DNA of 8,462 bases from Paenibacillus sp. (GTDB taxonomy: Bacteria > Bacillota > Bacilli > Paenibacillales > Paenibacillaceae), in the NCBI GenBank assembly GCA_029256665.1, contig JAQSXN010000131.1:1-8462 (forward strand), written 5' to 3'. Within the stretch, counting starts at the first letter, position 1. Each line of letters begins with the position of its first letter. Below are positions 1 through 6,420 of this stretch, one piece after another. The translations under genes were made by a program, and so were the position numbers. The notes under the pieces are model-generated. The model saw nothing but the letters and a program-made list of their open reading frames with translations. It had not been told where the DNA came from and ran no database searches.

Positions 1-24
1 ACGGCCATCCTCGCCGCGGCGTAG
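1..24 (+). CDS. possible 3' end of an upstream gene (partial)
   Basis: In frame 1 the first 24 bases read Thr-Ala-Ile-Leu-Ala-Ala-Ala followed by TAG. Base composition shifts from GC-rich to AT-rich right after this stop, as expected at the end of a coding region. Seven codons are too few to identify a product, and the other two forward frames also stay open here, so this is only a suggestion. Confidence 0.2.
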   Translation, partial: TAILAAA

Positions 25-162
25 CTTGTTTAGAAATTCGTTGTTGCGGGTACTTAAAGAGAAAAAGCGGGGGAGAAAGTTGTGAGCATATTTACTCCGC
101 AACCTGCATATATTGATTGGCGAATGAATTTTGATTTCGACTCAAATACATAAGGAGAATGA

Positions 163-327
163 ATGATTATGGCTTACGATTGTATCTTTTGCAAAGATTC
201 GGGAAGTTTCGGGGGGAGAGAAGGGCGGGAGTTTCGTTGTTATTGCGTGACGGAGAAGGAGAGCGGATGCAAGCCTAACGGGATGGCGGACAATAAAGCG
301 ACACTGTCGAAGGCGAAATCGCCTTGA
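163..327 (+). CDS. small cysteine-rich protein, 54 aa, unknown function
   Basis: An ATG at 163 is preceded by AAGGAG (152-157) at a 5-nt spacing. A second in-frame ATG at 169 would give an 11-nt spacing. The ORF ends in TGA, 22 nt before a strong intrinsic terminator, so it has the layout of a complete small transcription unit. The predicted peptide has five cysteines: C7-x-x-C10, C26-x-C28 and C36. The rest is polar, rich in Gly, Lys and Glu, with no signal peptide or membrane segment. The Cys pairs could bind a metal such as zinc, but I recognise no family. A 6-bp inverted repeat (AAGGCG/CGCCTT, 310-325) lies in the last codons. I found no convincing sigma-A promoter upstream. A chance ORF remains possible; the ribosome binding site and the terminator are the main support. 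Confidence 0.45.
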   Translation: MIMAYDCIFCKDSGSFGGREGREFRCYCVTEKESGCKPNGMADNKATLSKAKSP

Positions 328-349
328 ACGTATAAATGAACAAAAAATC

Positions 350-375
350 GGGCGCCCCTTTCGGGGCGCCCTTTT
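350..375 (+). terminator. strong intrinsic terminator
   Basis: A perfect 9-bp GC stem (GGGCGCCCC 350-358 with GGGGCGCCC 363-371) closes a TTTC tetraloop and is followed by TTTT. The 5' flank carries six A's (342-347), so the reverse strand also has a U-tract and the element could work in both directions. It ends the unit containing the small ORF at 163-327 and insulates rsmD. Confidence 0.85.
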
Positions 376-376
376 C

Positions 377-553
377 ATGGGAGAGGAGAAACCGGACGAA
401 GAGCTTATGGGGAAACGTAAGTCTTCTCCGCGGTTGTCTACGGCATCTCGCGACGCCGATGATTCTATCTTGTCCGGTTTCGGAAAGAATATACATTCCC
501 CGTTCAAAAAAACGGCTCATGTTTATTTACGAAACAATTGTGTGGTACGATAG
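377..553 (+). CDS. doubtful 58-aa ORF between terminator and rsmD
   Basis: An open frame runs from the ATG at 377, directly after the terminator T-run, to TAG at 551-553, 29 nt before rsmD. The peptide is hydrophilic, with an acidic start and a basic, Ser-rich middle. Neither the ATG at 377 nor the one at 407 has a well-placed ribosome binding site. I do not recognise it. It is recorded because nothing else fills this interval; most likely it is non-coding leader. Confidence 0.15.
   Translation: MGEEKPDEELMGKRKSSPRLSTASRDADDSILSGFGKNIHSPFKKTAHVYLRNNCVVR
522..551 (+). promoter_or_regulatory. candidate extended -10 promoter for rsmD-coaD
   Basis: TGGTACGAT (543-551) matches an extended -10 (TG-N-TAnnnT). 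A weak -35 TTTATT lies at 522-527 with an 18-nt spacer. Transcription would begin near 558, leaving a short leader with the rsmD ribosome binding site. This is the best candidate after the terminator, but it is a weak match. Confidence 0.3.
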
Positions 554-582
554 GCGGGATAGCAGCGAAAGGGGCAATTGAA

Positions 583-1182
583 GTGAGAGTCATCTCCGGA
601 GTGGCGAAAGGACGGCCGCTTAAAGCCGTGCCCGGCAACCAAACGAGGCCGACGACGGACAAAGTGAAAGAAGCGATCTTCAGCATGATCGGTCCTTATT
701 TCGACGGCGGGACGGCGCTGGATCTGTTCGCGGGAACCGGCGGGCTTGGCATCGAAGCGTGGAGCCGTGGCGCGGAACGGGTTATTTTCGTGGATCGGGA
801 AAAAATCAGCATCGATATTATCAGGCACAACATCGCGGCCGCCGGTGCGGAGCAAGCTTCCGAAATCTACCGCAACGACGCCGAACGGGCGTTGAAGGCG
901 CTTGCGAAACGGGGAATTCGATTCGACTTGGTGTTCCTCGATCCGCCATATAAGATGACCACGATGGATGCCGTAATGGAAGAGTTGGCGGCAAAGGAAA
1001 TGCTCGCGCCGGATGCGATTATCGTAGTGGAGCATGATGCGGAAGTGGTTTATCCGGAAGCGCTTGATTCATTCCGTCAGACCAGGCAGGCCAAGTACGG
1101 CGATATCGCCGTTTCGATATATGAGTACATACAGGGCAATGACACCGAAGTTGGGGGAGATACGAGTGACGATGAACAATGA
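583..1182 (+). CDS. rsmD: 16S rRNA (guanine(966)-N(2))-methyltransferase RsmD
   Basis: RsmD is a cytosolic enzyme that uses S-adenosylmethionine to methylate G966 (E. coli numbering) of 16S rRNA during 30S assembly. The 199-aa product has the family hallmarks. Near the N-terminus is the [12 protein letters not shown] segment (22-33). The SAM-binding motif [13 protein letters not shown] is at 47-59, followed by the acidic residue of motif II (VD, 70-71). The catalytic DPPY is at 120-123. The GTG at 583 is chosen because it gives the family start MRVISG and has AAAGGGG at 568-574. An in-frame ATG at 538 would add 15 residues without homology or ribosome binding site. The last 17 nt overlap the chosen coaD start, a usual arrangement with translational coupling in Firmicutes. 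The acidic tail after about residue 185 is poorly constrained. This is ylbH of Bacillus. Confidence 0.95.
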   Translation: MRVISGVAKGRPLKAVPGNQTRPTTDKVKEAIFSMIGPYFDGGTALDLFAGTGGLGIEAWSRGAERVIFVDREKISIDIIRHNIAAAGAEQASEIYRNDAERALKALAKRGIRFDLVFLDPPYKMTTMDAVMEELAAKEMLAPDAIIVVEHDAEVVYPEALDSFRQTRQAKYGDIAVSIYEYIQGNDTEVGGDTSDDEQ

Positions 1183-1723
1183 CAACGGACAAGCAGACGA
1201 AGCGAAGGGGAGCGGCGGGAACGCGGTCAAAAGAGAACGCGTGGCCGTCTATCCGGGCAGCTTCGATCCGGTGACGTTCGGGCATCTCGACATTATCCGG
1301 CGGTCGGCCAAACAATTTGACCGGCTCGTCGTGGCCGTGCTTAACAACACGAGCAAAAACCCGTTGTTCACGGTCGAAGAACGAAAGGAGCTGCTTGCCG
1401 AAGTGACCAAGGATCTTCCGAACGTCGAAATCGACAGCTTCCGCGATTTGACCGTCCGATTGGTGAAATCCAAGGACGGGGACGTCATTATTAGAGGCAT
1501 CCGCTCGGTGACCGACTTCGAATACGAGCTTCAGCTGGCATCGACGAACCATCTGCTGGACCCGGAGATCGATACCATGTTCATGATGACGAATCCCAAA
1601 TATTCGTATCTGAGCTCCAGCATCGTCAAGGAAATCGCGATGTTCCAAGGCGACGTTCGCGAGCTGGTGCCCCCCGAGGTGGAGTCTAGACTGAAAGCCA
1701 AAATCGAGGCGCGCAAAGGGTAG
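1166..1723 (+). CDS. coaD: phosphopantetheine adenylyltransferase CoaD
   Basis: CoaD transfers AMP from ATP to 4'-phosphopantetheine, the penultimate step of coenzyme A synthesis, in the cytosol. The nucleotidyltransferase signature [14 protein letters not shown] lies at about residues 29-42, with the TxGH motif at 37-40. The C-terminal YLSSSIVKE segment matches the second family motif (ISSxxVR-like). The start is uncertain. GTG 1166 is best spaced from GGGGGAG (1153-1159). ATG 1172 gives a longer spacing. GTG 1241 would give 160 aa, the usual family length, but has only a weak AAGAGAA upstream. From 1166 the protein has 185 aa, so about 25 polar residues precede the conserved core. The gene is probably coupled to rsmD by the overlap. 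It ends 24 nt from the convergent ylbJ stop, with no obvious terminator between them. Confidence 0.95.
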   Translation: MTMNNDNGQADEAKGSGGNAVKRERVAVYPGSFDPVTFGHLDIIRRSAKQFDRLVVAVLNNTSKNPLFTVEERKELLAEVTKDLPNVEIDSFRDLTVRLVKSKDGDVIIRGIRSVTDFEYELQLASTNHLLDPEIDTMFMMTNPKYSYLSSSIVKEIAMFQGDVRELVPPEVESRLKAKIEARKG

Positions 1724-1747
1724 TTACTTGAAGGGGAGCCGATTCCG

Positions 1748-3022
1748 CTATCTATGGCGAACGGTTTTCCCGGCCAATAGTTTGAGCGAGGTCCACGCGA
1801 GCAAGGCGAGAACGGCGGCTGCCAGGGCTATTCCGGCGGCATAGAGCCACAATCCGTGCAGTTGCGACGCCTCGACGGCTTCGGGAGGGAATCGGACGCC
1901 ATAGGACGAGTCGTAATAGGTCCCGCCGGAGACGACGGGAAAGCTTGCGTTCGGCACGAGCTTGCGGAACGCGGCGCCGACGGGCTTCCAGAGAAGCAGC
2001 ATGAGCAGGAACGCATGGAGCGCGTGGTTTAGCCGGTGCAGAACAAACGGCAACAGCTTCAGGTCGGTGCCGGAGACGGAATAACCGGTCTGCATGATGC
2101 CGCTTAGTCCGCCCCAGGACACAACGGCGGCGATCACGGCGCAAACCATGGCGATATCCGCGCCGGGCAGCTCCCACACGGCCGCCGCGTATGCTCCGAG
2201 ATGTCCTTCGAATAGGGCTGGACCGGCAAAGGTAAGCCCCAACTTAACCGCAGGCGCGAACAGCGGCTCCGCGAGTTTGGCGATCATGGAGGCGATGATC
2301 ATAAATCCTCCGATCATCATAAGTTTCTGAACGCTTGCCGCGACGGAATCGCCTAATACTTTGCCCAAGCTGCGACCGTCGCTCTCCCGTCCCTTGACCA
2401 TGGCGGCGGCCGCATTGCGGATGATGTTGGTCGGCAAAGAGGAAGCGATGGGATCCGGATCGTCTTTTTTGACGTCGTCGCCGTTCCGAATAGGCTCGGA
2501 TTGCGAAGAATTGGAGCGATCGGATCGGAATAATGAATCGAGGAACATCAGCCAAACGGCCGACAACCATACGGCTCCCGCTACTAGAACGCCGGCAAGG
2601 GGCTTGTGCAGAAAACCGGCTCCCACGATGACCAGCATAAACAGCGGATTGGGCATTTGGGCGAAGGCAAGCAGCCGTTGGCCTTGTTTTCGGTTCACCA
2701 GCTCGCGCTTTCGAAGTTTGGCGACGGCTTCCGCGCCTGCCGGATATCCGCCGAGCCAACCGATGACAAGGGGCAGCGCCGCTTCGCCCGGCAAGCCGAA
2801 CGATCGTCGCATGAAGGGATTCAGCAAAGCTCCCATGCCATGGGCGAGTCCGAACGCAAGCATGATTTCGAAGAGGACAAGAAAAGGAAGCAGACCGGGG
2901 AACACGATGTTCCACCAGACGGTTAATCCTTGCAGAGAAGCTTGGAAAGAAGCGTCCGGCTGCACGATGATGGCACCGACGAGAAGTGTGGATAGGATGG
3001 CGAACGCGGTAGTTCTGATCAT
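1748..3022 (-). CDS. ylbJ: sporulation integral membrane protein YlbJ
   Basis: YlbJ is a polytopic membrane protein of endospore formers, needed for normal sporulation in B. subtilis and placed with Gate-domain transporter-like proteins; its substrate is not established. From the chosen start the 424-aa product has about nine hydrophobic segments (roughly 5-22, 38-60, 81-98, 122-138, 141-162, 234-250, 288-308, 332-350, 391-413). A hydrophilic, Asp/Ser-rich loop lies near 163-220. Conserved-looking pieces are FPGLLPF (41-47), GWLGGYPAGA (88-97) and QMPNPLF (122-128). The ATG at 3022 is chosen because AAAGGAG (3039-3033) lies 10 nt upstream. The in-frame ATG at 3046 would add eight residues and has no ribosome binding site. 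The gene is convergent with coaD and divergent from ylbL. I searched the divergent region for a sigma-E promoter, expected from Bacillus, and found none that is convincing. Confidence 0.88.
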   Translation of the reverse strand: MIRTTAFAILSTLLVGAIIVQPDASFQASLQGLTVWWNIVFPGLLPFLVLFEIMLAFGLAHGMGALLNPFMRRSFGLPGEAALPLVIGWLGGYPAGAEAVAKLRKRELVNRKQGQRLLAFAQMPNPLFMLVIVGAGFLHKPLAGVLVAGAVWLSAVWLMFLDSLFRSDRSNSSQSEPIRNGDDVKKDDPDPIASSLPTNIIRNAAAAMVKGRESDGRSLGKVLGDSVAASVQKLMMIGGFMIIASMIAKLAEPLFAPAVKLGLTFAGPALFEGHLGAYAAAVWELPGADIAMVCAVIAAVVSWGGLSGIMQTGYSVSGTDLKLLPFVLHRLNHALHAFLLMLLLWKPVGAAFRKLVPNASFPVVSGGTYYDSSYGVRFPPEAVEASQLHGLWLYAAGIALAAAVLALLAWTSLKLLAGKTVRHR

Positions 3023-3130
3023 GGCCGCTTTGCTCCTTTCGGACATACGTGCTCGTTCATATGTACGCCGATCTCGGACAAGTTAGACCTGGCGAAGAAC
3101 GCCGTCGCCGAACGTGAATGGGGGAAGAAT

Positions 3131-3958
3131 ATGGAGGAGAAAGGTGCCGTCGCTAGGCGCATGCTGGCGTCGGCCGGAACGACGGCGCTCGCGATGTGGC
3201 TGCTGCTCTATGCTCCGACTCCTTATGTCGTGTACGAGCCGGGCATCGTGGTGCCCGTCCGGCAGTTGGTGAAGCTGCAGAATGCGGGGGGCGATGGGAG
3301 CCTGCCGCCGGATGCCGCCGAAAGCGGGCAAACCGATAACGAGGGGATGACGGGTTCGTTCGTTTTGACGGCCGTGCGGCTGACGGGTCCTAATCTATGG
3401 GGCGTCATTAAGGCGGGCGTCGATCGGGACAAGGATGTGCGCTTGAAGCGAGAAGTATTCGGCGGGCAATCGAAGAAGCAATACGTGGACCGCATTCACG
3501 CGGTCATGAGCAGCTCACAAGAGACGGCGTTGCAGGCCGCGTACGAATTCGCAAGCGTTCCCTATCATATCGTAGAAGGCAAGATCGTGCCGGAACACAA
3601 GAAGAACGCGGTTACCATACAGGCGGATGAGATCGGAGGTCCTTCCGCCGGCTTGGTATTTGCCCTGCAAACGATCGATCTGCTGACGGAAGGCGATTTA
3701 ACCCATGACTTGCGAATCGCGGCTACGGGTACGATCGACTCGCAAGGCGGCATCGGCGCGATCGGCGGCGTGAAGCAAAAGACGGTATCCGTCAGCCAAG
3801 GCGGCGCCGATCTGTTCCTCGTCCCTAAAGGGAACGAGGAACAAGCCAAGAAGACCGCCAAACGTCTTCGCAGCGATACCGTCATCATTGGCGTCGGCAC
3901 GATCGCGGAGGCCGTGCAGGCCATCGACAGCTATGCGGCCAAGGGACGCCAAGGATAA
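3131..3958 (+). CDS. ylbL: YlbL/SepM-family Lon-type serine protease lacking the PDZ domain
   Basis: This is a membrane-anchored Lon-like (S16) protease whose active site would face outward. YlbL of B. subtilis and the streptococcal pheromone processor SepM belong here. An N-terminal hydrophobic segment (about 14-29) acts as anchor, followed by the YVVYEPG motif (32-38) typical of the family. The GSFVLTAVRL segment (75-84) and a helical region rich in Gln/Ser (about 115-141) follow. The protease core has the Ser-Lys dyad: GGPSAG with Ser172 and GGVKQK with Lys217. Only about 16 residues separate the helical region from the core, where Bacillus YlbL carries a PDZ domain. The 275 aa compare with about 340 in the family. 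There is no frameshift and the core is intact, so this looks like a real domain loss. The start has GGGGGA upstream (3120-3125). The stop lies 11 nt from the convergent tmcAL stop. Confidence 0.88.
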   Translation: MEEKGAVARRMLASAGTTALAMWLLLYAPTPYVVYEPGIVVPVRQLVKLQNAGGDGSLPPDAAESGQTDNEGMTGSFVLTAVRLTGPNLWGVIKAGVDRDKDVRLKREVFGGQSKKQYVDRIHAVMSSSQETALQAAYEFASVPYHIVEGKIVPEHKKNAVTIQADEIGGPSAGLVFALQTIDLLTEGDLTHDLRIAATGTIDSQGGIGAIGGVKQKTVSVSQGGADLFLVPKGNEEQAKKTAKRLRSDTVIIGVGTIAEAVQAIDSYAAKGRQG

Positions 3959-3969
3959 GCGGAAATATC

Positions 3970-5211
3970 TTACGTCATGATCGGGGCATCCCTGTAATCG
4001 CGGAACATTTCGCCCGGAGCCGCGCCCGGAACGCCTAGCAGGTAGGCGGCGCTTGCCGCGGTATCGAGCTCCAAATAACGATAAGGCTCCGGCGGCCGTG
4101 CGGCGCTCATTAAAACGGGGACGGATGCGGTTCGTTTCATCCGCTTGAGAAGCTCCCTTCCTTTGCCGCTGAACCCGAGCACGCGCAAATATTCGGCGCC
4201 AGCGCGCAGCCTGTCCGCCGTGAAATCCGTTTTTGCGTGGCCAAGCAGCACGGATAACAGCGCGCGCTGCAGTTTCGTGCGCGTATACCGCTTGGTCTTC
4301 AGCAATCCGAGCAATGACTCGAAGCCATCGTTCGCGAGCCGCGGCAGGCTCTGGAGCAGACGATGCTCCAGCCCTTCGGATATTTCGTGAAGCTGCCGGA
4401 GCTGACCGGCGTTGCGCGTGACAAGGCTATGCAAGAGGGGCTGCAGATAATCGTTCCAGCTGACGGGCGTACGTCGTTGTTTCGCGCACTCGGCCAGCAG
4501 GTCGAATGTCGATGCAGGCACGAACGGCGCGATATCCGGCAATGTCCGCTGCTCCAGCAGCTGCTTTCGGATCGCCGTAGCGCTCGCAATGCGCGCGTCG
4601 GTAATCGTCGATTGGTTATAGTCGGCCTTTTCTCTTGCAATGGTATAAGGAATCATTCTGCCGCCGAGACGTCGATGGGCGATCAAATAATGTAAGCCGA
4701 GCGTATGGTTCGGCTGATCGAAGGGAAATCCGGCGGCCTCCGAGTCGCCATGCAGAGCCGCATATTCGGCAATCGCTCCGCTGTACGCTTGCGGGTACGC
4801 AACGCCGGTGTCCAACCGCTGCTTCAGCATCAATTTGAACGGGGCGGGCTCGTCCGACGCAAGCTCGGCCGCCCGCTGCAGCGGAGCCAGGCGTCCGCTC
4901 TCGGTCCCGAAGCAGAAGGCGTCAACGATGCCCGTCGCTTCGAGCAGCGATACGGCGCCGTAGGCGAACCATTCGGCAGCTTGCGTGGCGTACGCGACGG
5001 GCAGCTCGATGACGAGATCGCAGCCGCCGGCAAGCGCCATGCGCGTCCGCGTCCACTTGTCGACGAGCGCCGGCTCTCCGCGCTGCAGGAAATTGCCGCT
5101 CATGACGGCGACAACGGCGTCGGCTTCCGTTATTTTGAGCGACTGTTGCAGATGATAAGAATGTCCGTTATGAAACGGGTTGTATTCGACGATGAGCCCA
5201 ACTGTGCGCAT
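3970..5211 (-). CDS. tmcAL: tRNA(Met) cytidine acetate ligase TmcAL (YlbM)
   Basis: TmcAL uses ATP and acetate to form N4-acetylcytidine at the wobble position of elongator tRNA-Met, through an acetyl-adenylate intermediate. The nucleotidyltransferase-type motif NPFHNGH is at residues 11-17. The SGNFLQRGEPALVDKW block starts at 38 and FGTESG is at 101-106, all characteristic of the family. The length of 413 aa agrees with Bacillus YlbM. The ATG at 5211 is chosen because it gives the family start MRTVGLIVEYNPFHNGH and has AGAGAGGA (5227-5220) 8 nt upstream. The in-frame ATG at 5232 adds seven residues and also has a ribosome binding site (GGAAGGAA, 5246-5239), so both starts may be used. The gene is divergent from yceD. 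A -10-like TATAGT lies at 5252-5247 on this strand, without a good -35. Confidence 0.95.
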   Translation of the reverse strand: MRTVGLIVEYNPFHNGHSYHLQQSLKITEADAVVAVMSGNFLQRGEPALVDKWTRTRMALAGGCDLVIELPVAYATQAAEWFAYGAVSLLEATGIVDAFCFGTESGRLAPLQRAAELASDEPAPFKLMLKQRLDTGVAYPQAYSGAIAEYAALHGDSEAAGFPFDQPNHTLGLHYLIAHRRLGGRMIPYTIAREKADYNQSTITDARIASATAIRKQLLEQRTLPDIAPFVPASTFDLLAECAKQRRTPVSWNDYLQPLLHSLVTRNAGQLRQLHEISEGLEHRLLQSLPRLANDGFESLLGLLKTKRYTRTKLQRALLSVLLGHAKTDFTADRLRAGAEYLRVLGFSGKGRELLKRMKRTASVPVLMSAARPPEPYRYLELDTAASAAYLLGVPGAAPGEMFRDYRDAPIMT

Positions 5212-5334
5212 GTTTCGAATCCTCTCTGTCATTGGATGTTCCTTCCACTATAACACAAAGGCCGCATGCCGTTGCAGGGAGTCGGTCTTGGCGGCGGCGA
5301 TGGGTGTCAAGTAAATAAGCTTTACGTGAAATTG

Positions 5335-5364
5335 TTGACAAAACGCTAGGCGAATGGATATAAT
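5335..5364 (+). promoter_or_regulatory. consensus sigma-A promoter for yceD-rpmF
   Basis: TTGACA (5335-5340) and TATAAT (5359-5364), both perfect, are separated by 18 nt. Transcription would start near 5371, about 20 nt before the yceD ATG. No operator-like repeat is visible, so strong constitutive expression is expected, as suits a ribosomal protein operon. Confidence 0.92.
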
Positions 5365-5390
5365 AATCTTTGTTTGTTTGGGGTGATGAT

Positions 5391-5915
5391 ATGTTGTTTC
5401 ATATGCGAGAGATGATGTCCAAAGGCTTAAAGACAACAGTTAAGGAAGACCTGGATGTAAGCGAACTGTTCAAGGGACGTTCGGACGTCATTCAGGCGGG
5501 GCCGCTGCGCGTATCGGTCGTAGTGACGGGCCACGACGGCTACGTTACCGCCGAGGGCGAGCTTACAGCGGATTTGGAGCTGGCATGCTCCAGATGTCTG
5601 GAATCGACTAGCGCGCATACGGTCATCCCGTTCTACGAGCAGTTTAAGCTCGGGGGCGACGATCCATCGGAAGACGACGAGTCAGACGATGGCGGGGACG
5701 ACGATTACGTTGAATTGCCGGGAGACAAGCTGGACCTTAAGCCTTATCTGGAAGAGTCGCTTCTGCTCTTCATGCCGTTCGCGCCGCTTTGCGACAAAGA
5801 TTGCAAAGGGTTGTGCCAGGCATGCGGTCAGAACCTGAATGAGCACACATGCAGCTGCAACAACGAGAAGATCGACCCTCGTTTCGCGGCGCTCAAGGAC
5901 TTGTTTAAGGATTAG
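5391..5915 (+). CDS. yceD: YceD/DUF177 family protein (YlbN), rRNA accumulation factor
   Basis: DUF177 proteins are small cytosolic proteins encoded next to rpmF in most bacteria. E. coli YceD and plant relatives are linked to 23S rRNA accumulation; the mechanism is not settled. The 174-aa product has a CSRC pair at 66-69. Near the C-terminus is the clustered pattern C134, C138, C142, C145, C154, C156 with the family motif CKGLCQACGQNLN (138-150). These cysteines probably bind zinc. An acidic stretch (about 90-106, mostly Asp/Glu/Ser/Gly) separates the two parts. The ATG at 5391 follows GGGGTGAT closely; an upstream in-frame ATG at 5370 coincides with the predicted transcription start and is excluded. 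This is the first gene of the yceD-rpmF operon. I am sure of the family and less so of the role. Confidence 0.92.
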   Translation: MLFHMREMMSKGLKTTVKEDLDVSELFKGRSDVIQAGPLRVSVVVTGHDGYVTAEGELTADLELACSRCLESTSAHTVIPFYEQFKLGGDDPSEDDESDDGGDDDYVELPGDKLDLKPYLEESLLLFMPFAPLCDKDCKGLCQACGQNLNEHTCSCNNEKIDPRFAALKDLFKD

Positions 5916-5933
5916 TTAGAGTTTTAATTACTT

Positions 5934-6083
5934 GTTTCGGATTTCAGCACCGAGAAGGTTGGACGAAGCCGAGAACTGAGGAACGGAGCGTAGCAGCGCT
6001 ACGTGAGTACCGGAAGTTCCGACTGAGTTCAAGATTCGATGTCGAATATGCTGCTTGATACGCTTCGTGATCAAATCCGGAAC
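5934..6083 (+). ncRNA. multibranch structured element between yceD and rpmF (repeat or cis-RNA candidate)
   Basis: About 150 nt fold by eye into a closed multibranch structure. P1 is 5934-5944 with 6073-6083 (11 bp, one G-T). P2 is CAGCA/TGCTG (5945-5949 with 6049-6053). P3 is 5957-5960 with 5967-5970. P4 is GAACT/AGTTC (5973-5977 with 6026-6030). P5 is GGAA/TTCC (5980-5983 with 6017-6020), extended by CGG/CCG (5984-5986 with 6010-6012). P6 is GCGTAGC/GCTACGT (5988-5994 with 5998-6004). P7 is ATTCG/CGAAT (6034-6038 with 6043-6047). P8 is TTGATACG/CGT-g-ATCAA (6055-6062 with 6066-6074). P1 and P8 compete for two bases. No protein frame explains it. The outer stem ends 6 nt before the rpmF ribosome binding site. 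ACTT occurs at both edges (5930-5933, 6082-6085), a possible 4-bp duplication, although the right copy overlaps P1. It may be a dispersed intergenic element or a leader RNA; I cannot name a family. Confidence 0.6.
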
Positions 6084-6104
6084 TTCACTAAGGAGGTGGG
6101 AAAG

Positions 6105-6278
6105 ATGGCAGTACCTCAACGTAGAACATCCAAGACTCGCCGCGACAAACGTCGCACGCATTTCAAGCTGGCAATACCGGGCATGGTGAAATGTGAACAG
6201 TGCGGAGAGCTCAAATTGGCTCACCACGTATGCAAAGTGTGCGGATATTACAAAACGAAAGAGATCATTTCCCAATAG
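6105..6278 (+). CDS. rpmF: 50S ribosomal protein L32
   Basis: L32 is a small protein of the large ribosomal subunit. The 57-aa product starts with [17 protein letters not shown] and has the zinc ribbon C30-x2-C33 and C43-x2-C46, so it is the zinc-binding form rather than the cysteine-free paralogue some Firmicutes also carry. The ATG at 6105 is preceded by AAGGAGGTGG (6090-6099). An in-frame ATG at 6039 would add 22 residues without homology and would start inside the structured element, so it is rejected. The gene is co-transcribed with yceD but separated from it by 189 nt, much of it the element at 5934-6083. It is followed by an intrinsic terminator. Confidence 0.97.
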   Translation: MAVPQRRTSKTRRDKRRTHFKLAIPGMVKCEQCGELKLAHHVCKVCGYYKTKEIISQ

Positions 6279-6295
6279 GACGGATCTCGGGAACG

Positions 6296-6331
6296 ATAGC
6301 ACTTCATCTCGCGATGAGGTGCTATTTTTTT
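6296..6331 (+). terminator. intrinsic terminator of the yceD-rpmF operon
   Basis: A 13-bp stem (6296-6308 with 6313-6325, one G-T pair) closes a TCGC tetraloop and runs into seven T's (6325-6331). It lies 17 nt after the rpmF stop. It is a textbook Rho-independent terminator. Confidence 0.95.
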
Positions 6332-6420
6332 GAAAATAGAGGTAAGCAATATGTTTTCTCCGCACTTGACCTGCACTTCTCGTCATGAAACGCGCCTCGA
6401 CATCAAGGGACGTCGACAAC

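Noticed and set aside
43..103. Inverted repeat GTTGCGG (43-49) and CCGCAAC (97-103) upstream of the small ORF
   Set aside because: Only 7 bp enclosing 47 nt, with weak extension; not enough to call a leader structure.
142..520. Reverse-strand ORFs of 121 and 81 codons
   Set aside because: They are antisense to the small ORF and terminator, lack ribosome binding sites and have low-complexity Arg/Ser/Pro composition typical of shadow frames.
336..581. 81-codon forward ORF crossing the terminator at 350-375
   Set aside because: It begins in the A-run of a perfect terminator hairpin, has no ribosome binding site and would be translated through the hairpin.
3047..3130. Sigma-E-like promoter for ylbJ in the divergent region
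   Set aside because: A CATATGAA element resembles the -10, but no -35 lies at the proper distance.
4351..4371. 8-bp perfect inverted repeat CTGGAGCA/TGCTCCAG inside tmcAL
   Set aside because: It is short, within conserved coding sequence, with no T-run; expected by chance at this GC content.
5305..5310. Reverse-strand TTGACA upstream of tmcAL
   Set aside because: No -10 lies 16-18 nt downstream on that strand, so it is a lone hexamer.
6039..6104. In-frame N-terminal extension of L32 from ATG 6039
   Set aside because: The L32 start at 6105 has an ideal ribosome binding site and family homology; the extension falls within the structured element and has no ribosome binding site.
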